In this document: positions 10,640-20,800 of the stretch, in pieces | Position numbering within the stretch: position 1 is the stretch's first letter | How the letters are laid out: every line of letters begins with the position of its first letter | From: Tenodera sinensis | Taxonomy: Eukaryota; Arthropoda; Insecta; Mantodea; Mantidae | Direction of reading: 5' to 3' | Assembly (NCBI GenBank): GCA_030765045.1 | Contig: CM060969.1 | Coordinates: 43,565,216 to 43,629,215 of the forward strand | DNA: 64,000 bases | Made by a program: the position numbers and the translations under genes | The notes under the pieces: model-generated | Seen by the model: the letters and a program-made list of their open reading frames with translations, nothing else | Database searches by the model: none | Told to the model about the DNA's origin: nothing

Positions 10640-11070
10640 TATATGGGAGGGGCAGAGAAGGTAAATAGGGGCCTCAAAAATGTGTAAAATGTAGGTAGGT
10701 GTGATTGCTTTCCTCCCTTATACAAATGCATATAAATAAATAGCAAAGATCGGTCGACTGTTCGAGACCAGACTAGGTCGGTATCAGTCGCTGTCTGATA
10801 CCATCTCTGTCGTGTACATCCACATCGGGTGCAGAGCATGTTTTAGAATCTGCTGAATATAATTTATTGGCTCCATGCTAGACTGGAATAAGGTACGGCC
10901 ACTGAACTGTGTCGGAGTGTAACCTTGAACCGCTCAGTATTACGTGGAGGGAACAAGAGGAAGAAAACATAAAGGAACGCCTGTAAAATTTGTGGAGCTT
11001 AGGAGAACAGCTGCGGAGATGGCTAACACAACACTGGGCTTGAATCTTAAGTACTAGCGTCAAAATAAAC
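10640..11070 (+). other. Possible LTR-like promoter block, class uncertain
   Basis: CATATAAATAAATA (about 10729) is followed by a GC-richer stretch with GGTCGACTGTTCGAGACC and CGCTGTCTGATACC. A TATA-like box leading into such a stretch resembles the U3/R part of an LTR. No paired LTR, TG...CA ends, primer-binding site or gag/pol were found, so this is only a suggestion. Confidence 0.2.
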
Positions 11071-11580
11071 CATCAGTCTTCACTTTTGTTTAGGTTTCCT
11101 GGCATAGATCTTCCGCCCAAAAGAAGGAACTGCACAAATCATTTGCTTATCCTTCCCAGCATGAGCCGCTAACTCATGGATTTGATTTCCAAAAGGATGT
11201 TTGGAGCTTTGGAGAGGGTTCTGCCACCTCTTGAAACGCGCATATAAGACAGGTCATTTTGATTTGAATTTGTTCCTAGTCCAAGTCAGAAATGAATTAT
11301 TAAGCTAGTTATAAGAGTCTGGTTTTTGAAACTGAGACGATACCTCCTAAGTTATTTTTTGTCGTTAGCGTTTTTGACTTGCCTCTGGGTCAGCTGTCAT
11401 GGAATGTTGCTTATCCAGCATTCAGTACTGGTAAAATGACCTATTTGCGTATTCTGCCTATTTTACTGCACACATGCTATTGTAAGCCTTCTAAATTTTA
11501 TTGCATTTATTATCTCAGACAGGAAATATAGTCATACTACTTTAAAATTTATTTTTGATTTACCAATATTAACTGTTATA
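11070..11580. other. Unassigned DNA
   Basis: Nothing recognised on either strand. Confidence 0.4.
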
Positions 11581-11586
11581 TACCAA

Positions 11587-11690
11587 GTGGGATGGCTTAG
11601 AAGGTGTATGGCCCGCATTCGGGAGGTCGCGGGTTGGATCCCCGTGGCTGAGCTACCTGACCCATGTGTTTTGTTCGGAGGTTTCCCTGC
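11587..11690 (+). mobile_element. tRNA-derived SINE head (family B)
   Basis: An A-box-like GGGATGGCTTAGAAGG lies near 11590, then GTATGGCCCGCATTCGGGAG and the B-box-like GCGGGTTGGATCCCC. The ATGGCCCGCATTCGGGAG core is shared with the antisense SINE ending at 9134. The long body of that copy is absent, so this one is 3'-truncated or joined directly to the Tc1-like remnant that follows. Confidence 0.75.
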
Positions 11691-11699
11691 ATCACCAGA

Positions 11700-12602
11700 T
11701 CATAGAACTCTTTACATCGGAACAACGAATATTGATTGAGAAAACACGTTACAAAATTTGTGACAACGGATCCTATTGCAAATATCAAAACTCCAGTGCG
11801 CTCCCGTTCCTCCCAGTCTGTTGAGAACATCACAATTGTGCGCAATAATATCACTGAGAGTCCACAAAAATCAATTCGTCATCGTTGATAACAGTTGTTC
11901 ATTGCGAAAAGCTCCCTCCAGCAAATTAATTTTCCTTTGGGGGCATTTAAAATCGAAAGTTTATAAAAATAGTCCCCAAACAATACCATAACTGAAGGAA
12001 GAAGTTCGGAACGTCATTGTCCAAATGCAGGGGCAGATCTGTGTGAAGGTGGCAACGTATTTTATTGATAGAGTTACAACCTGCAGAGCAAATTGTGGTA
12101 GACGTGTGCCAGATGTAGTTTTCATACGTAATGGGAACCTGAATCATTTGTACTGAAATTGAAGTATGTTACATTTCCTGAAAGTCGCATATGTGACGCT
12201 AAGGTGACTTCGCACATTTACAACAAAGTTTTCTGGAACTTAAGTCAGCCATTTCAGCAGCTGTGCACTGATACATGTAACACTGCTGTTAAAATGTCAC
12301 TGCACTGAAAACTATACAAGTAACGCAGTAGGATAGACACAAGGACTCTATGGAGCAATTTAGAGCATACGCAGTAATATTATCATGCTCAGATCGTTCA
12401 TCCCACTACACCGATGAATATCTTCCGTATTAAGGCACCGAAACGAATGTTAAATTGTCAGAACCTTTGTTGTCGAACTTCGACGCTCTCCAGCATGCAA
12501 ATCGTGTGTTTCCGGAAAGGATTTTCTATTTGAAAACTGATCAATTTGCCACCCCGCACAACACACCAAGCGTTGTCAGTGAATTTTTGGAACACGCTGT
12601 AT
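11700..12602 (+). mobile_element. Internally deleted Tc1/mariner-superfamily element
   Basis: Transposase remnants are fused across a large deletion. An N-terminal DNA-binding part includes FTSEQRILIEK near 11710 and, in another frame, SVENITIVRNNI and ESPQKSIRHR near 11820-11870. It runs directly into the C-terminal catalytic-domain end FLWGHLKSKVYKNSPQT (about 11934-11985), followed by a VRNVIVQMQGQI-like helix. The DDE core between them is missing. GAATTTTTGGAACACGCTGTATA at 12581-12603 resembles the right inverted repeat and TA target of such elements. No left TIR is visible; a family B SINE sits there. Confidence 0.6.
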
Positions 12603-12609
12603 ACACTTC

Positions 12610-13020
12610 ACAAGTTACTTCATTAACGACATTTAAAACGCACATGCTTACCTTATTTCTTAATCTTTTTGTTTACATTTTACTCCCAAAGTTTCGGGTG
12701 TGCTACCCTTTTTCTTCATGTTTCTTTATTTCTTTCGCCTTTTTCTTCGGCAAAGGAAAAGTCATCAACAATATCTGAATCTGACCTCTTTTTGTTACGA
12801 CTGTGCTGCGTATATTGTAATAAACAGTCAGCTGATGACAGTAACATGCGAGTGAAGGACTCGTAGAAATCGTGCAATCTTCTAAGAAAACACGTGCTAT
12901 CATCTTCGGCTGCTTCATATAACTATAACGGCGACCGTTACTACAGAAAAGACATTGAGCTTGGCGATTTTGTGTACCCGCCTTAATGGGGTAACCAGAC
13001 TTACCCCATTATTGCACCTG
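12610..13020. other. Unassigned AT-rich DNA
   Basis: Nothing recognised. Pyrimidine-rich open frames around 12669-12918 look non-coding. Confidence 0.4.
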
Positions 13021-13025
13021 TGTGC

Positions 13026-13425
13026 TTAAATGTCCTGGGTCGTGTCTTCTGGTCCATTCGGCTGACATGCCCATACCATTGTACCATCCTACGCTCAATC
13101 CTTTCTGTAATTGACTCCTCCATTTCCATCATCTATCGTATCTCCATATTCGTCTTTTTTTTCCAAGTCTTAATACGCTCGCACTTCTATGAACTGCATC
13201 CCTCTTCACTACTTGTAAGGTCCTCCCTTCAGATTCTTAAGTTGATATACTCTACATACAACTGTTAGGAGAATTCTCATTGTCTACTGATATACCTGCT
13301 CCATAAAACTCCATTCAGCATTTTAATTGCTCGTCTTGTATGTGTAACCCTATGATCCACATCTACATAACAACTCCATGATTCATGAATTATGGATCCT
13401 AAATATTTAAACCGTTTGACATTTA
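13026..13425 (-). pseudogene. Non-LTR retrotransposon RT C-terminal fragment
   Basis: Read on the minus strand from 13425: VKRFKYLGSIIHE, then HTRRAIKMLNGVLWSRYIS, then after a gap and frameshift EESITERIERRMVQWYGHVS and RMDQKTRPR. FKYLGS, the VLW...IS block and ITERIERRRxxWxGHVxRM are characteristic of the region after the RT palm in one widespread class of insect non-LTR elements. Stops and a deleted middle show it is dead. The clade is not assigned. Confidence 0.75.
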
Positions 13426-13489
13426 AGATGCCCATCTTTTTTTATTTATTATGCAACTATCTTGATACTAGGATTTTAATTAAAGATGT

Positions 13490-13790
13490 GTCAAAATTAT
13501 ATAGACGGTAAACAATAGTAAAACATTTACCATGAAAAGGGTAGTTTGGGGTGGGCGGATTTTATTTAAACTCCCCGTATCACGTGTACGGACAATAATT
13601 TGGTATTTATTCGAAAATTACTTTTAGAGCTATGTTTTTTCTCACGCACAGTTACTGTCCATGCACGCAGACCTTCTTCTAAAAATATGTTGGGTTCCGA
13701 GGCCTCAATTCACATATTTGCAACGAAATCTTGACTTCAAATTTTTGGATGGAATACAATAGTTCCTCTACTTACTATGGGCACACATTA
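13490..13790 (-). repeat. R-family repeat, 5'-half copy
   Basis: On the minus strand this matches the R 5' half. At its right end a GGATGGAATACAATAG segment next to TACTTACTATGGG is the complement of the conserved start, and AGGGTAGTTTGGGGTGGG at 13540-13557 is the complement of CCC-ACCCTAAACTACCCT. The GT core is reduced to a few degenerate steps. Confidence 0.65.
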
Positions 13791-13799
13791 GAGAAATGA

Positions 13800-14890
13800 A
13801 TCCTATTATGATCGGTGATCTCTTGCTGAAAGTCAATGACGCAATCTTAAATGTAAAATAGGCAGGCTATGTCGTTGAGGTAATCTTTGGATTCCCTGAT
13901 TGAGACTGAAAGAAAGCTTGAAGATAGATACACCTACTGCTCTTGCAGACACTGTAAGGCACGTCTACATTTCTCCGCGTTTGAACCGCGTTAATATAAA
14001 GTGAAGAAAGCTTCGGTTGCGGCGTCAGTGAAGATCCCGTTTGACCGCTGCTCTTGCCCAGACAGACACAATCCATCAAGTGGCCAGAACATCACCGCGC
14101 AGTGCGGACTGACAAACACATCATTGTATTGTTTCTCTGCTTGGTCGTGCCGCCTCCTGATTGCCCTTCAGGAAAACAATGACTCATGTCCAAATTTGAA
14201 TGCTGATCTTTAACATACTTCTGAAAAAGGCATTGTCCACACATTGTGATCATCCCGGAACAAAGTCATAAAGGAATTCATCCATATAAGGTCTCTTCCT
14301 TTGTTCAATTAAGTTGTTCATCACAGTGGATGTAGTTGAAAAAGTACACATTAGAGCGGCTTTTTCGAGTAGGTACACTGGCTGCTTGTTGCAGATTGCA
14401 TGGAATCAATCAGCCAATGCCAATGCATTATCAAAAATGTGTTCCTTCAGTCCATTGGCGTCTGGTACGAAGCAATAATGTTGGGAAGAGTAGACTAGGA
14501 CAGCAAAACAACTTGGTTGTACTATTACAATCCGTACATTATTCCAAACTGTGAATTTCACACACAAATTTTGATTTTTGTTTTCAAATTCTCTAATGCT
14601 CGAGTTTCCCAATCTCTCACGACTATTTCTTCCTTCTATGCATAGAAACAAAGATAAATTTCGATTTCAAAATCTCAGCACTCTTCCCCAAAGTGTTTCA
14701 CTACTCTATGCTGCATTCATGCTCTCACAGTTTCAAAATTGCTTCCAAAAGTGTTATTCCTAATTGCCAAAACATACGCAATTAGCTTTTAGAAGTGAAG
14801 GTTGTCCAACATTTCATTAGAAACACCTGCCACGTCTTGTAGCATTAAACTGCTTATTTATAAAGAAAACATAAACTGACTTAATTTTTT
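13800..14890. other. Unassigned DNA
   Basis: No recognised repeat or protein. Open frames at 14336-14554, 14406-14651 and 14578-14763 overlap on both strands and lack recognisable motifs. Confidence 0.4.
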
Positions 14891-14933
14891 TCCTAACCTG
14901 TAAGAACCAATATCCTTGCTTCTCAAAAGAAGA

Positions 14934-15164
14934 TTATGTCAACAGGGCATACAAACCATAAGTAAAACCTCTATCGGGCCCCCAGTAAACTTCTTGCAAA
15001 GGTGTCTCCTGTTTGAAAATTGTATCATTTAGTGAAAATATAGAAATTAATATATTAATAACAATTAAGGCGAATGCGATGCTTCTTTTGCTTCCATAGA
15101 ATACACGCCCTTGCTTCAATTGTTCCTGCAAGAAGGCTACTTGGCTCTCAATCGGTGACTGCAT
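14934..15164 (-). CDS. Unknown short open frame with a decayed paralogue at 42.2 kb
   Basis: The frame has 76 codons. It starts with Met (MQSPIESQVAFLQEQLKQG), contains a hydrophobic stretch (IAFALIVINILISIFSL, residues about 30-46) that could span a membrane, then a FKQETPLQEVYWGPDRG segment, and stops. On the minus strand CATCTCCTAG lies directly upstream of the ATG and looks like a splice acceptor, so it could be a terminal exon. DNA similarity to 42185-42500 extends past the stop, and there the frame is destroyed. I do not recognise the family. It could be an exon of a duplicated host gene or part of an unknown repeat; no real gene is proven. Confidence 0.3.
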   Translation of the reverse strand: MQSPIESQVAFLQEQLKQGRVFYGSKRSIAFALIVINILISIFSLNDTIFKQETPLQEVYWGPDRGFTYGLYALLT

Positions 15165-15189
15165 CTAGGAGATGCCAACAATGGAAAAC

Positions 15190-15550
15190 AAATTATGCAT
15201 ATTTTAATAAAGCTACTTCCCCGCCCTCTGTTAACCCATTAACTAAAACCAAGCACAAAAAGCTTGACATAACGAATGGATTAATTATTTATAATTTTAT
15301 TTTAAGAGAATTTGCAATGTTTCAACTCCATAGCTAAAAGTATAGTCAAGATTGATGAAAGTCGAAGTTTTAAAAGTGAAATGTATTGATTCAAGAGATC
15401 ATCACCATGTTGTGTTGATCGCTCAGCAAACAAGTATTCTCTGTTCATATGGTTCTAATTTTTACCACTATAGTACATTATGGGGGCACTTTATTCCGTT
15501 TTGTCATGTGATAATTAAGAATCAATGGAATGAATGGGGTGGAAAACCGG
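15190..15550. other. Unassigned DNA
   Basis: Nothing recognised. The open frame 15352-15564 has no recognisable motif. Confidence 0.4.
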
Positions 15551-15551
15551 A

Positions 15552-15672
15552 AATCCTGGAGTAATACAGCTCAAGCGCCTCTTCATCAACTACAAATTCC
15601 CTGGGATTGAACCCAGATTACCTTGGTGAAAGGAGAGCGGTCTGACCACTCAGCCAAGGCGTCGACTCCATT
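15552..15672 (-). mobile_element. tRNA-derived SINE head (family A)
   Basis: On the minus strand a Leu/Ser-type A box (TTGGCTGAGTGGTCAGACCG) is followed by the B box GGGTTCAATCCCAGGG and the start of the family A body (TAGTTGATGAAGAGGCGC, compare GTGGACGAAGCGGCGC at 45.5 kb). Truncated after about 120 bp. Confidence 0.8.
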
Positions 15673-15674
15673 TG

Positions 15675-16185
15675 CTACTTTCACATCCTAAATCGGCCCC
15701 ATTCCTAAAAAGGGGACAGTATATACGAGTATTTGTTCCGTTGTCCAAAATATAAATAACTAGGTCATGTAGGAGAAAAGCATAATGTTGAATTAGTACA
15801 GTTCACCAACAAAAACAGTTCACCTTTGTCTTTATATCCATGTTATTTAAGGTATTGTGAATGTCATTTACAAAAATGGGTAACTTTGGAAAAGCCATTG
15901 ATCGCTCGTAATGAATGATTTCCACATAGACTTAATGCACCTACAAGATATCTTACACCAACGAGGAGCCATATTTGAATAGTAAACTTGGGGCCCCTGA
16001 GCACTATTAGTGACTTTCCCCGCCGACTGAGCATAGTTTGTCATTTCCTTCCATCGTGAACAGCTACCAGCAATGTTACCATCACAACCAAATACTTACA
16101 CACAGTGCCACACACTGTACATTTCATTTTGATTAAAGTATTGTTACACACTATATGCTCCTGGACCAAGTTGGGTTATTAGCAG
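15675..16185. other. Unassigned DNA
   Basis: Nothing recognised. Confidence 0.4.
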
Positions 16186-16187
16186 TA

Positions 16188-16839
16188 TGACGGATGGAAG
16201 GGAAGTCATTACATTAGTTTAAACCCGTGTTAGATCTCGGTATTTGGAACACATTTCGTATCTTCCTATGGAGATATTTTAGTTTTGTCAAAAAGAAGCT
16301 GGCAACACTGCAGATTGTGTAGGTGTCATTTTCGCTAGGTTAGTACATAAACAAACACCGTAACGGTGCGTCTTGAGAACATAAACACATACCGTGTTTA
16401 CTGCGCGAGAGTAGGCCAATCACAAGCGTTAGGTCCCAACTTCACACGAAACCGCCCAACCTGTTTACTTCCTCAAACCAGGTCAATTTTCTGATCAAAC
16501 TTAACTCAACGTTGTCGACATACTACACGTCTGAAGGAGCTGCTCGGAGTATTCCTTCACGTCTTTTAAGTGATTAATTATTTCTAAACCCTGTGTGATG
16601 TCCCATAATTACTACCGAAGTTATGTCAGAAATAAGTTACTCTACGCATCTTACAAGTAACAAACTGTTATCTTCGTACATTCTTGTGGAATTGCAGATC
16701 CAATTTGGATCAAAGACCATTTATTTTTTTTCGAAATCGCCTGATCAAAAAACAAAATACCATTAGACTTTTTCGCTTGTAATGCTTCTATAAAGCGCAT
16801 ATTAGAAGATATGTCATGACTTCCCTTGCACCCTGTGTA
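16188..16839. mobile_element. TIR element, non-autonomous, copy 1
   Basis: It aligns over its whole length with 34838-35508 in the same orientation (shared blocks include GATCTCGGTATTTGGAACAC, GTGATGTCCCATAATTACTA and AGTTACTCTACGC). The left end GGAAGGGAAGTCATTACAT and right end ATGTCATGACTTCCCTTGCA are inverted repeats of each other. There is no open frame of note, so it is a MITE-like non-autonomous DNA element. The second copy has TA at both edges, which suits a Tc1/mariner-type target. Confidence 0.75.
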
Positions 16840-17375
16840 CGGAACTGAGCGGAGTTTTTGACAGTGTATACTACGGGACTGTTTTGGGTCATTGAATGCG
16901 TCTCTTTTGGGACTGAGTTGGGTCGCTGACTGTATATGCTACAGGACTAAGTTGACATGTTGACAGTATATGTTACGGAACTGATTTGGGCTATTTAAGT
17001 ATGTATTTCGGGACTGAATTGGACCGTTGGCGGTTGTTCTAAGGAGGGAAGTTGAGTTGTTGATAGTATATTCTACGGGACTGAGTTGAGTTGTTGGCAG
17101 TTTATTCTATGAGACCGAGTTGGATTGTCGACAGTATATGGTGTGGGACTGAATTGGGTTATTGGCAGTGTATTCTGCGGGACTAAGCTGGGATGTTGAT
17201 AGTGCGAGTAGGTATATTCAACGGAACCAGATGGATGTTGATGCATATGCAACGCGACCGAGTTAAGCTGTTAACAGCCTAGTCTAACGAACCGAGTTGA
17301 GTTATTGACAGTGTATGCTAAGGCATCCAGCTGGGTTGTGGGATGATAGCAATGCGTCTTCGGGAATACTGTAGA
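16840..17375. repeat. Degenerate 34-bp minisatellite, about 15 units
   Basis: Imperfect tandem units of about 33-35 bp share the pattern GGGACTGAGTTGGGTTGTTG then ACAGTATATGCTAC. About 15 units are readable, with a 44-bp unit near 17190 and a 31-bp unit after it. The array begins immediately at the right terminus of the 16188-16839 TIR element. Confidence 0.8.
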
Positions 17376-18960
17376 ATTAATGTCAATTTTTTGATACCAA
17401 AACTATAGGCACAAAATTAATAATGTAAAAGAGAATGAAAAAATATTAATAGGGTAATAATTTTCACTTAAAATTAATACAGAAAACGAAAGCAAAAATG
17501 GGGTAGCCTCGCGAATTTATAAAGCTGAATAGTTTCAACGGTTTTTAGAGCATCACTTTACTCAGAGCGAGCGGTCACTCTTAACTTGTCAGTCGAAGTG
17601 AACAGACCTAAATTTGTTGGAACGTATAAGTGCGTGGAAACCAGCGGACACAAATTTATCGTAAAGCTTATTTTATGTGTGTAACTGTGACCACATTTTT
17701 ATTTGGCTGGTGGATTATATTATAATAGAGGTACATTGGTCGGCAAGTCTCAGCGGAAATAATGAAGACAAAGACCTTATCTACAAAATTAGTGTCATCC
17801 TTTCAAAACAATACTCACGCATAGCCAGGGAGGGACATCTCATAGCTTTATCGGCGGCAAAGGACTGACTCAAAGGGACTTAGAAGCATTATTAGGCGGC
17901 GGGAAGCATTGTTACTTCAAACAGTTATCAACCGTGACCGACAAAATCTTATAATTCGGCATCAAATTCGTTGCATCTACGGTCGGCTAATCATGCTTCA
18001 AAGGTGATACAAATAAATAATTGCTTCGGTTCAAAGAGCGTAAACACCTTTGTGGGACACTCCGTACTTAGAGAGAATATTATACGCCTTCACAAGAATA
18101 GTTTAGAGAAGTTATATAAAAATAAATGATAGTGGGCAGACATGCGAAATGTAGCACATGGGGAAGCTCTCTTTTCAACATTGTTGAAAACAAACTCCTA
18201 AAATAGTCTCCGGAAGTGTCTAGCACCTATAAACTCTAGAAAAAGAGGACCTGCTTGATGTTGCACAACCCCGGAGTCCACTTTTACAGCACGTATCACT
18301 TCGTGTAAGAGGCTAATTTGCATTTTGTCTAAGATAAACATAAGGAAAGTTTCTCATAGCAGGTCCAGCGATGCTCTTTATTCTTTTTAGCATCTAGCAT
18401 GCATATATAAATCGTGCTAAGCCACGAGATTGTCCAGCTGAGAGAAGCCTTCCCCTACCCCGCTGCTCTCTTCCACTTTGCGTAGGGAGATTAAGTATCG
18501 CTAAGTTATGGCAACGCTTTGTGAGACATGGACACGGCAGAATCCATCCGAAGAGAGCTTGAAAATCCCTCCCTCTTGTCTGTATATATTATAACGACAC
18601 TCCGGTGTTCGTGTTGTAAAGATGGAGTGCGTGCTATGTCCTGGACGCTTTGGGGGTACTGATGACAGCATGGAAACAGTTCGAAATCCCACTCCCTTCC
18701 CTGCTCCACCAAATACAGAGCAGTCTTATGGAAAAATAGAGAAGATTTGTTGCCAGGAATAAATTACGTGGGCTTGGAAACGTTTGTTTCTCTGATGTTC
18801 ATTCGCATTTAGGCTGACCACGAGGATCTTTTCCCTGGAAGCATGGTTGCCAGATGGCGAAAATAGGCATTTGGGCTATTTGATTACTCCATTGGATCCA
18901 GTTGCACATTAGTTCTTCCTTTCCATACTACATACCTATATAACTAAAAAAAACTAAACC
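17376..18960. other. Unassigned DNA
   Basis: AT-rich up to about 18400, then somewhat GC-richer. A TATATAAA lies near 18403. No protein motif, SINE head or inverted repeat was recognised. Confidence 0.35.
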
Positions 18961-18965
18961 CTGGC

Positions 18966-19107
18966 GTGACAGCCCACGAGGGACCAAGGCCTACCGCCCA
19001 GCCGCTGCGTCCCGCACCTCTGCCCACTACAGGCGTCATTGGTGAGGTGCAGTACTGGAGGGTGGGACGTGGTCAGCGCCCCGAGCCCTCCCGGCCAGTT
19101 ATGCGGT
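18966..19107 (+). repeat. GC-rich dispersed repeat, inverted partner at 46.23 kb
   Basis: CCAAGGCCTACCGCCCAGCC, CTCTGCCCACTACAGGCGTC and GGGACGTGGTCAGCGCCCCG reappear in order on the minus strand at 46228-46370. The copies are diverged but clearly homologous. The class is unknown. Confidence 0.7.
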
Positions 19108-19192
19108 CTTCTAGGCCTGACTACATACCTAGATACCGTATTGCATTCCTCTTCTAGACCTGACTACATACCTAGATACCGTATTGCATTCC
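19108..19192 (+). repeat. 43-bp direct tandem duplication
   Basis: Two adjacent near-identical units, 19108-19150 and 19151-19192, each containing CTGACTACATACCTAGATAC followed by CGTATTGCATTCC. The CGTATTGCATTCC end also occurs a third time at 19240-19252, at the 5' edge of the next R copy. Confidence 0.85.
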
Positions 19193-19240
19193 GTCTGCGG
19201 TGCCGTAGTAGTAAAAGCGGGCGTTAAACACTACAAAAAT
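19191..19240 (+). repeat. SINE 3' tail fragment
   Basis: TCTGCGGTGCCGTAGTAGTA and GGGCGTTAAACACTACAAAA match the 3' tail of the SINE at 7690-7935. The tRNA head is absent. Confidence 0.75.
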
Positions 19241-19242
19241 AC

Positions 19243-19351
19243 GTATTGCATTCCAACAAAAAATAGGATACCAAGGCTTCACAAAAAATAAGTTTTATGT
19301 ACCCCTGACCCAAAAGAAGTACTTTTAGAAAGAAAAAGGTCCATGTGTGTG

Positions 19352-19441
<90 letters not shown>

Positions 19442-19960
19442 CCACTATAAACACCCATATCTGTTTAAAATCAGTTAACTGGTACTTAAGTTCCCTATCG
19501 CTCAAGGATGCGATGTGAAGATTTTCAACAAAATGCCCCCAAACTACCCCTTACAGGGAAACATTTTCAAAAATTCTGATTTTCTCAGAAACGGCTTTAA
19601 CGATTTTTATTAAGATACCCTATGTTCAAATGAACCGCATATGTTGAATTTTCTGGCAATAGCCTCTGAAGTCCCCTTCATTCTGGATTATGTTTTGCAT
19701 TACTGCTGAACTATAAGAGATAGACAAAAATTTATTACCCAGAAGTTTAGTACTGAAAATTATAGATCTCGCTAAAAACACGGAATGTATGTCACGTAAA
19801 GCATTTTGTGGAAATAAGCATTTTACCGTTTTTACTGTCGTATGTACTGGTCATGCAAAGAGAACGGAATTTCAAAACCATCACATAGGGACCAGTTTTT
19901 AAAAGATTTGACTAATGCTTAGGCCTACTGTATTCTAACATATACCTAGTGTATTTTAAT
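19243..19960 (+). repeat. R-family repeat, divergent copy
   Basis: GTATTGCATTCCAAC, then a long (GT)n core (19354-19442), then the R order: AAGGATGCGATGTGAAGATT, CAAACTACCCCTTACA, TTGAATTTTCTGGC, TATAGATCTCGCTAAAAACA, AAAGAGAACGGAATTTC and AAAAGATTTGACTA. The 3'-most segment is missing. Confidence 0.75.
19354..19442. repeat. (GT)n microsatellite, about 41 units with a GC step end
   Basis: Uninterrupted GT array of about 82 bp ending in GCGCGC. It is the dinucleotide core of the surrounding R copy and can adopt Z-DNA. Confidence 0.95.
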
Positions 19961-19964
19961 ATAC

Positions 19965-20520
19965 GTATCAGGGAACTTATATACACTTCTTCATCACGAT
20001 ATAGACCTTTTGTTGGTCTGTTCCGGCTCAAAATTCCTGTTATTTCCATCATTTCCTAGGTCTTCCCAAGTTTCTTCTTCCTCCTCGTGATGAATAGTTG
20101 TTTGCTGCTTTTAGTATTCTGTTTTCAGTCATCGTTATTAAGTGTTGTTTCCAGTTTGTACTATACCTAATTCAGTATTGTTGTATTTAGTTTCTCTACG
20201 TTTAATAGTAGCCTTATTTCTGTATTATGCTTTTTGTCATCCTGCTATTGATCAGAGCAATCTCATTTCTGCAGTAGACATTTTAAGGGAAATCACATTT
20301 TGAATAATACGCACGTATTCTTATCATTCGTGTACTACATGTGTTTGTAAAATAGATAACACATGAGTGGAATAAGTAAATAATAAATAAGTCCACCTTC
20401 AGTACCGACTAGTTCAACATTTAAAGTTGCAATCTGTCCGGCTCTGTATGTCTAAAGTGATATCACAGATCGAATTTATGGGTGGAATGCAATCAATACC
20501 TGTCCTCTTTGTTTTCCAAG
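19965..20520. other. Unassigned DNA
   Basis: Nothing recognised. Confidence 0.4.
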
Positions 20521-20522
20521 GT

Positions 20523-20800
20523 AAAAACATTGAGTACATTAGGAGAGCTGAATATTTTTAAGTTCCATGCTGTGTTGCAGCGCGGTTTACACAAGTCGAT
20601 ACTCCAACGTGCAGTATTTGTGCAGTGGTAATTCAAGACACAGCTTATTTGTGTGTCAATAGAGGATAACATATGGATCAGAGACTATCAATAAACTCAG
20701 CTTCATGTTGGAAATATCGACTTGTGGAAATCGCACTGTCACACGACGTGAAACTTAAAAATATTCTGCTCTCCTAACGTGCTGTGCTCAATAATTTTTT
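20523..20800. mobile_element. Foldback MITE with about 75-bp inverted repeats
   Basis: The left arm (about 20523-20613) carries ATTAGGAGAGCTGAATATTT, TTAAGTT and CACAAGTCGATACTCCAACG. The right arm (about 20706-20800) is its imperfect reverse complement (CATGTTGGAAATATCGACTT, then AACTTAAAAATATTC and TGCTCTCCTAACGT). About 90 bp of loop separate them. No coding capacity. Confidence 0.8.
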
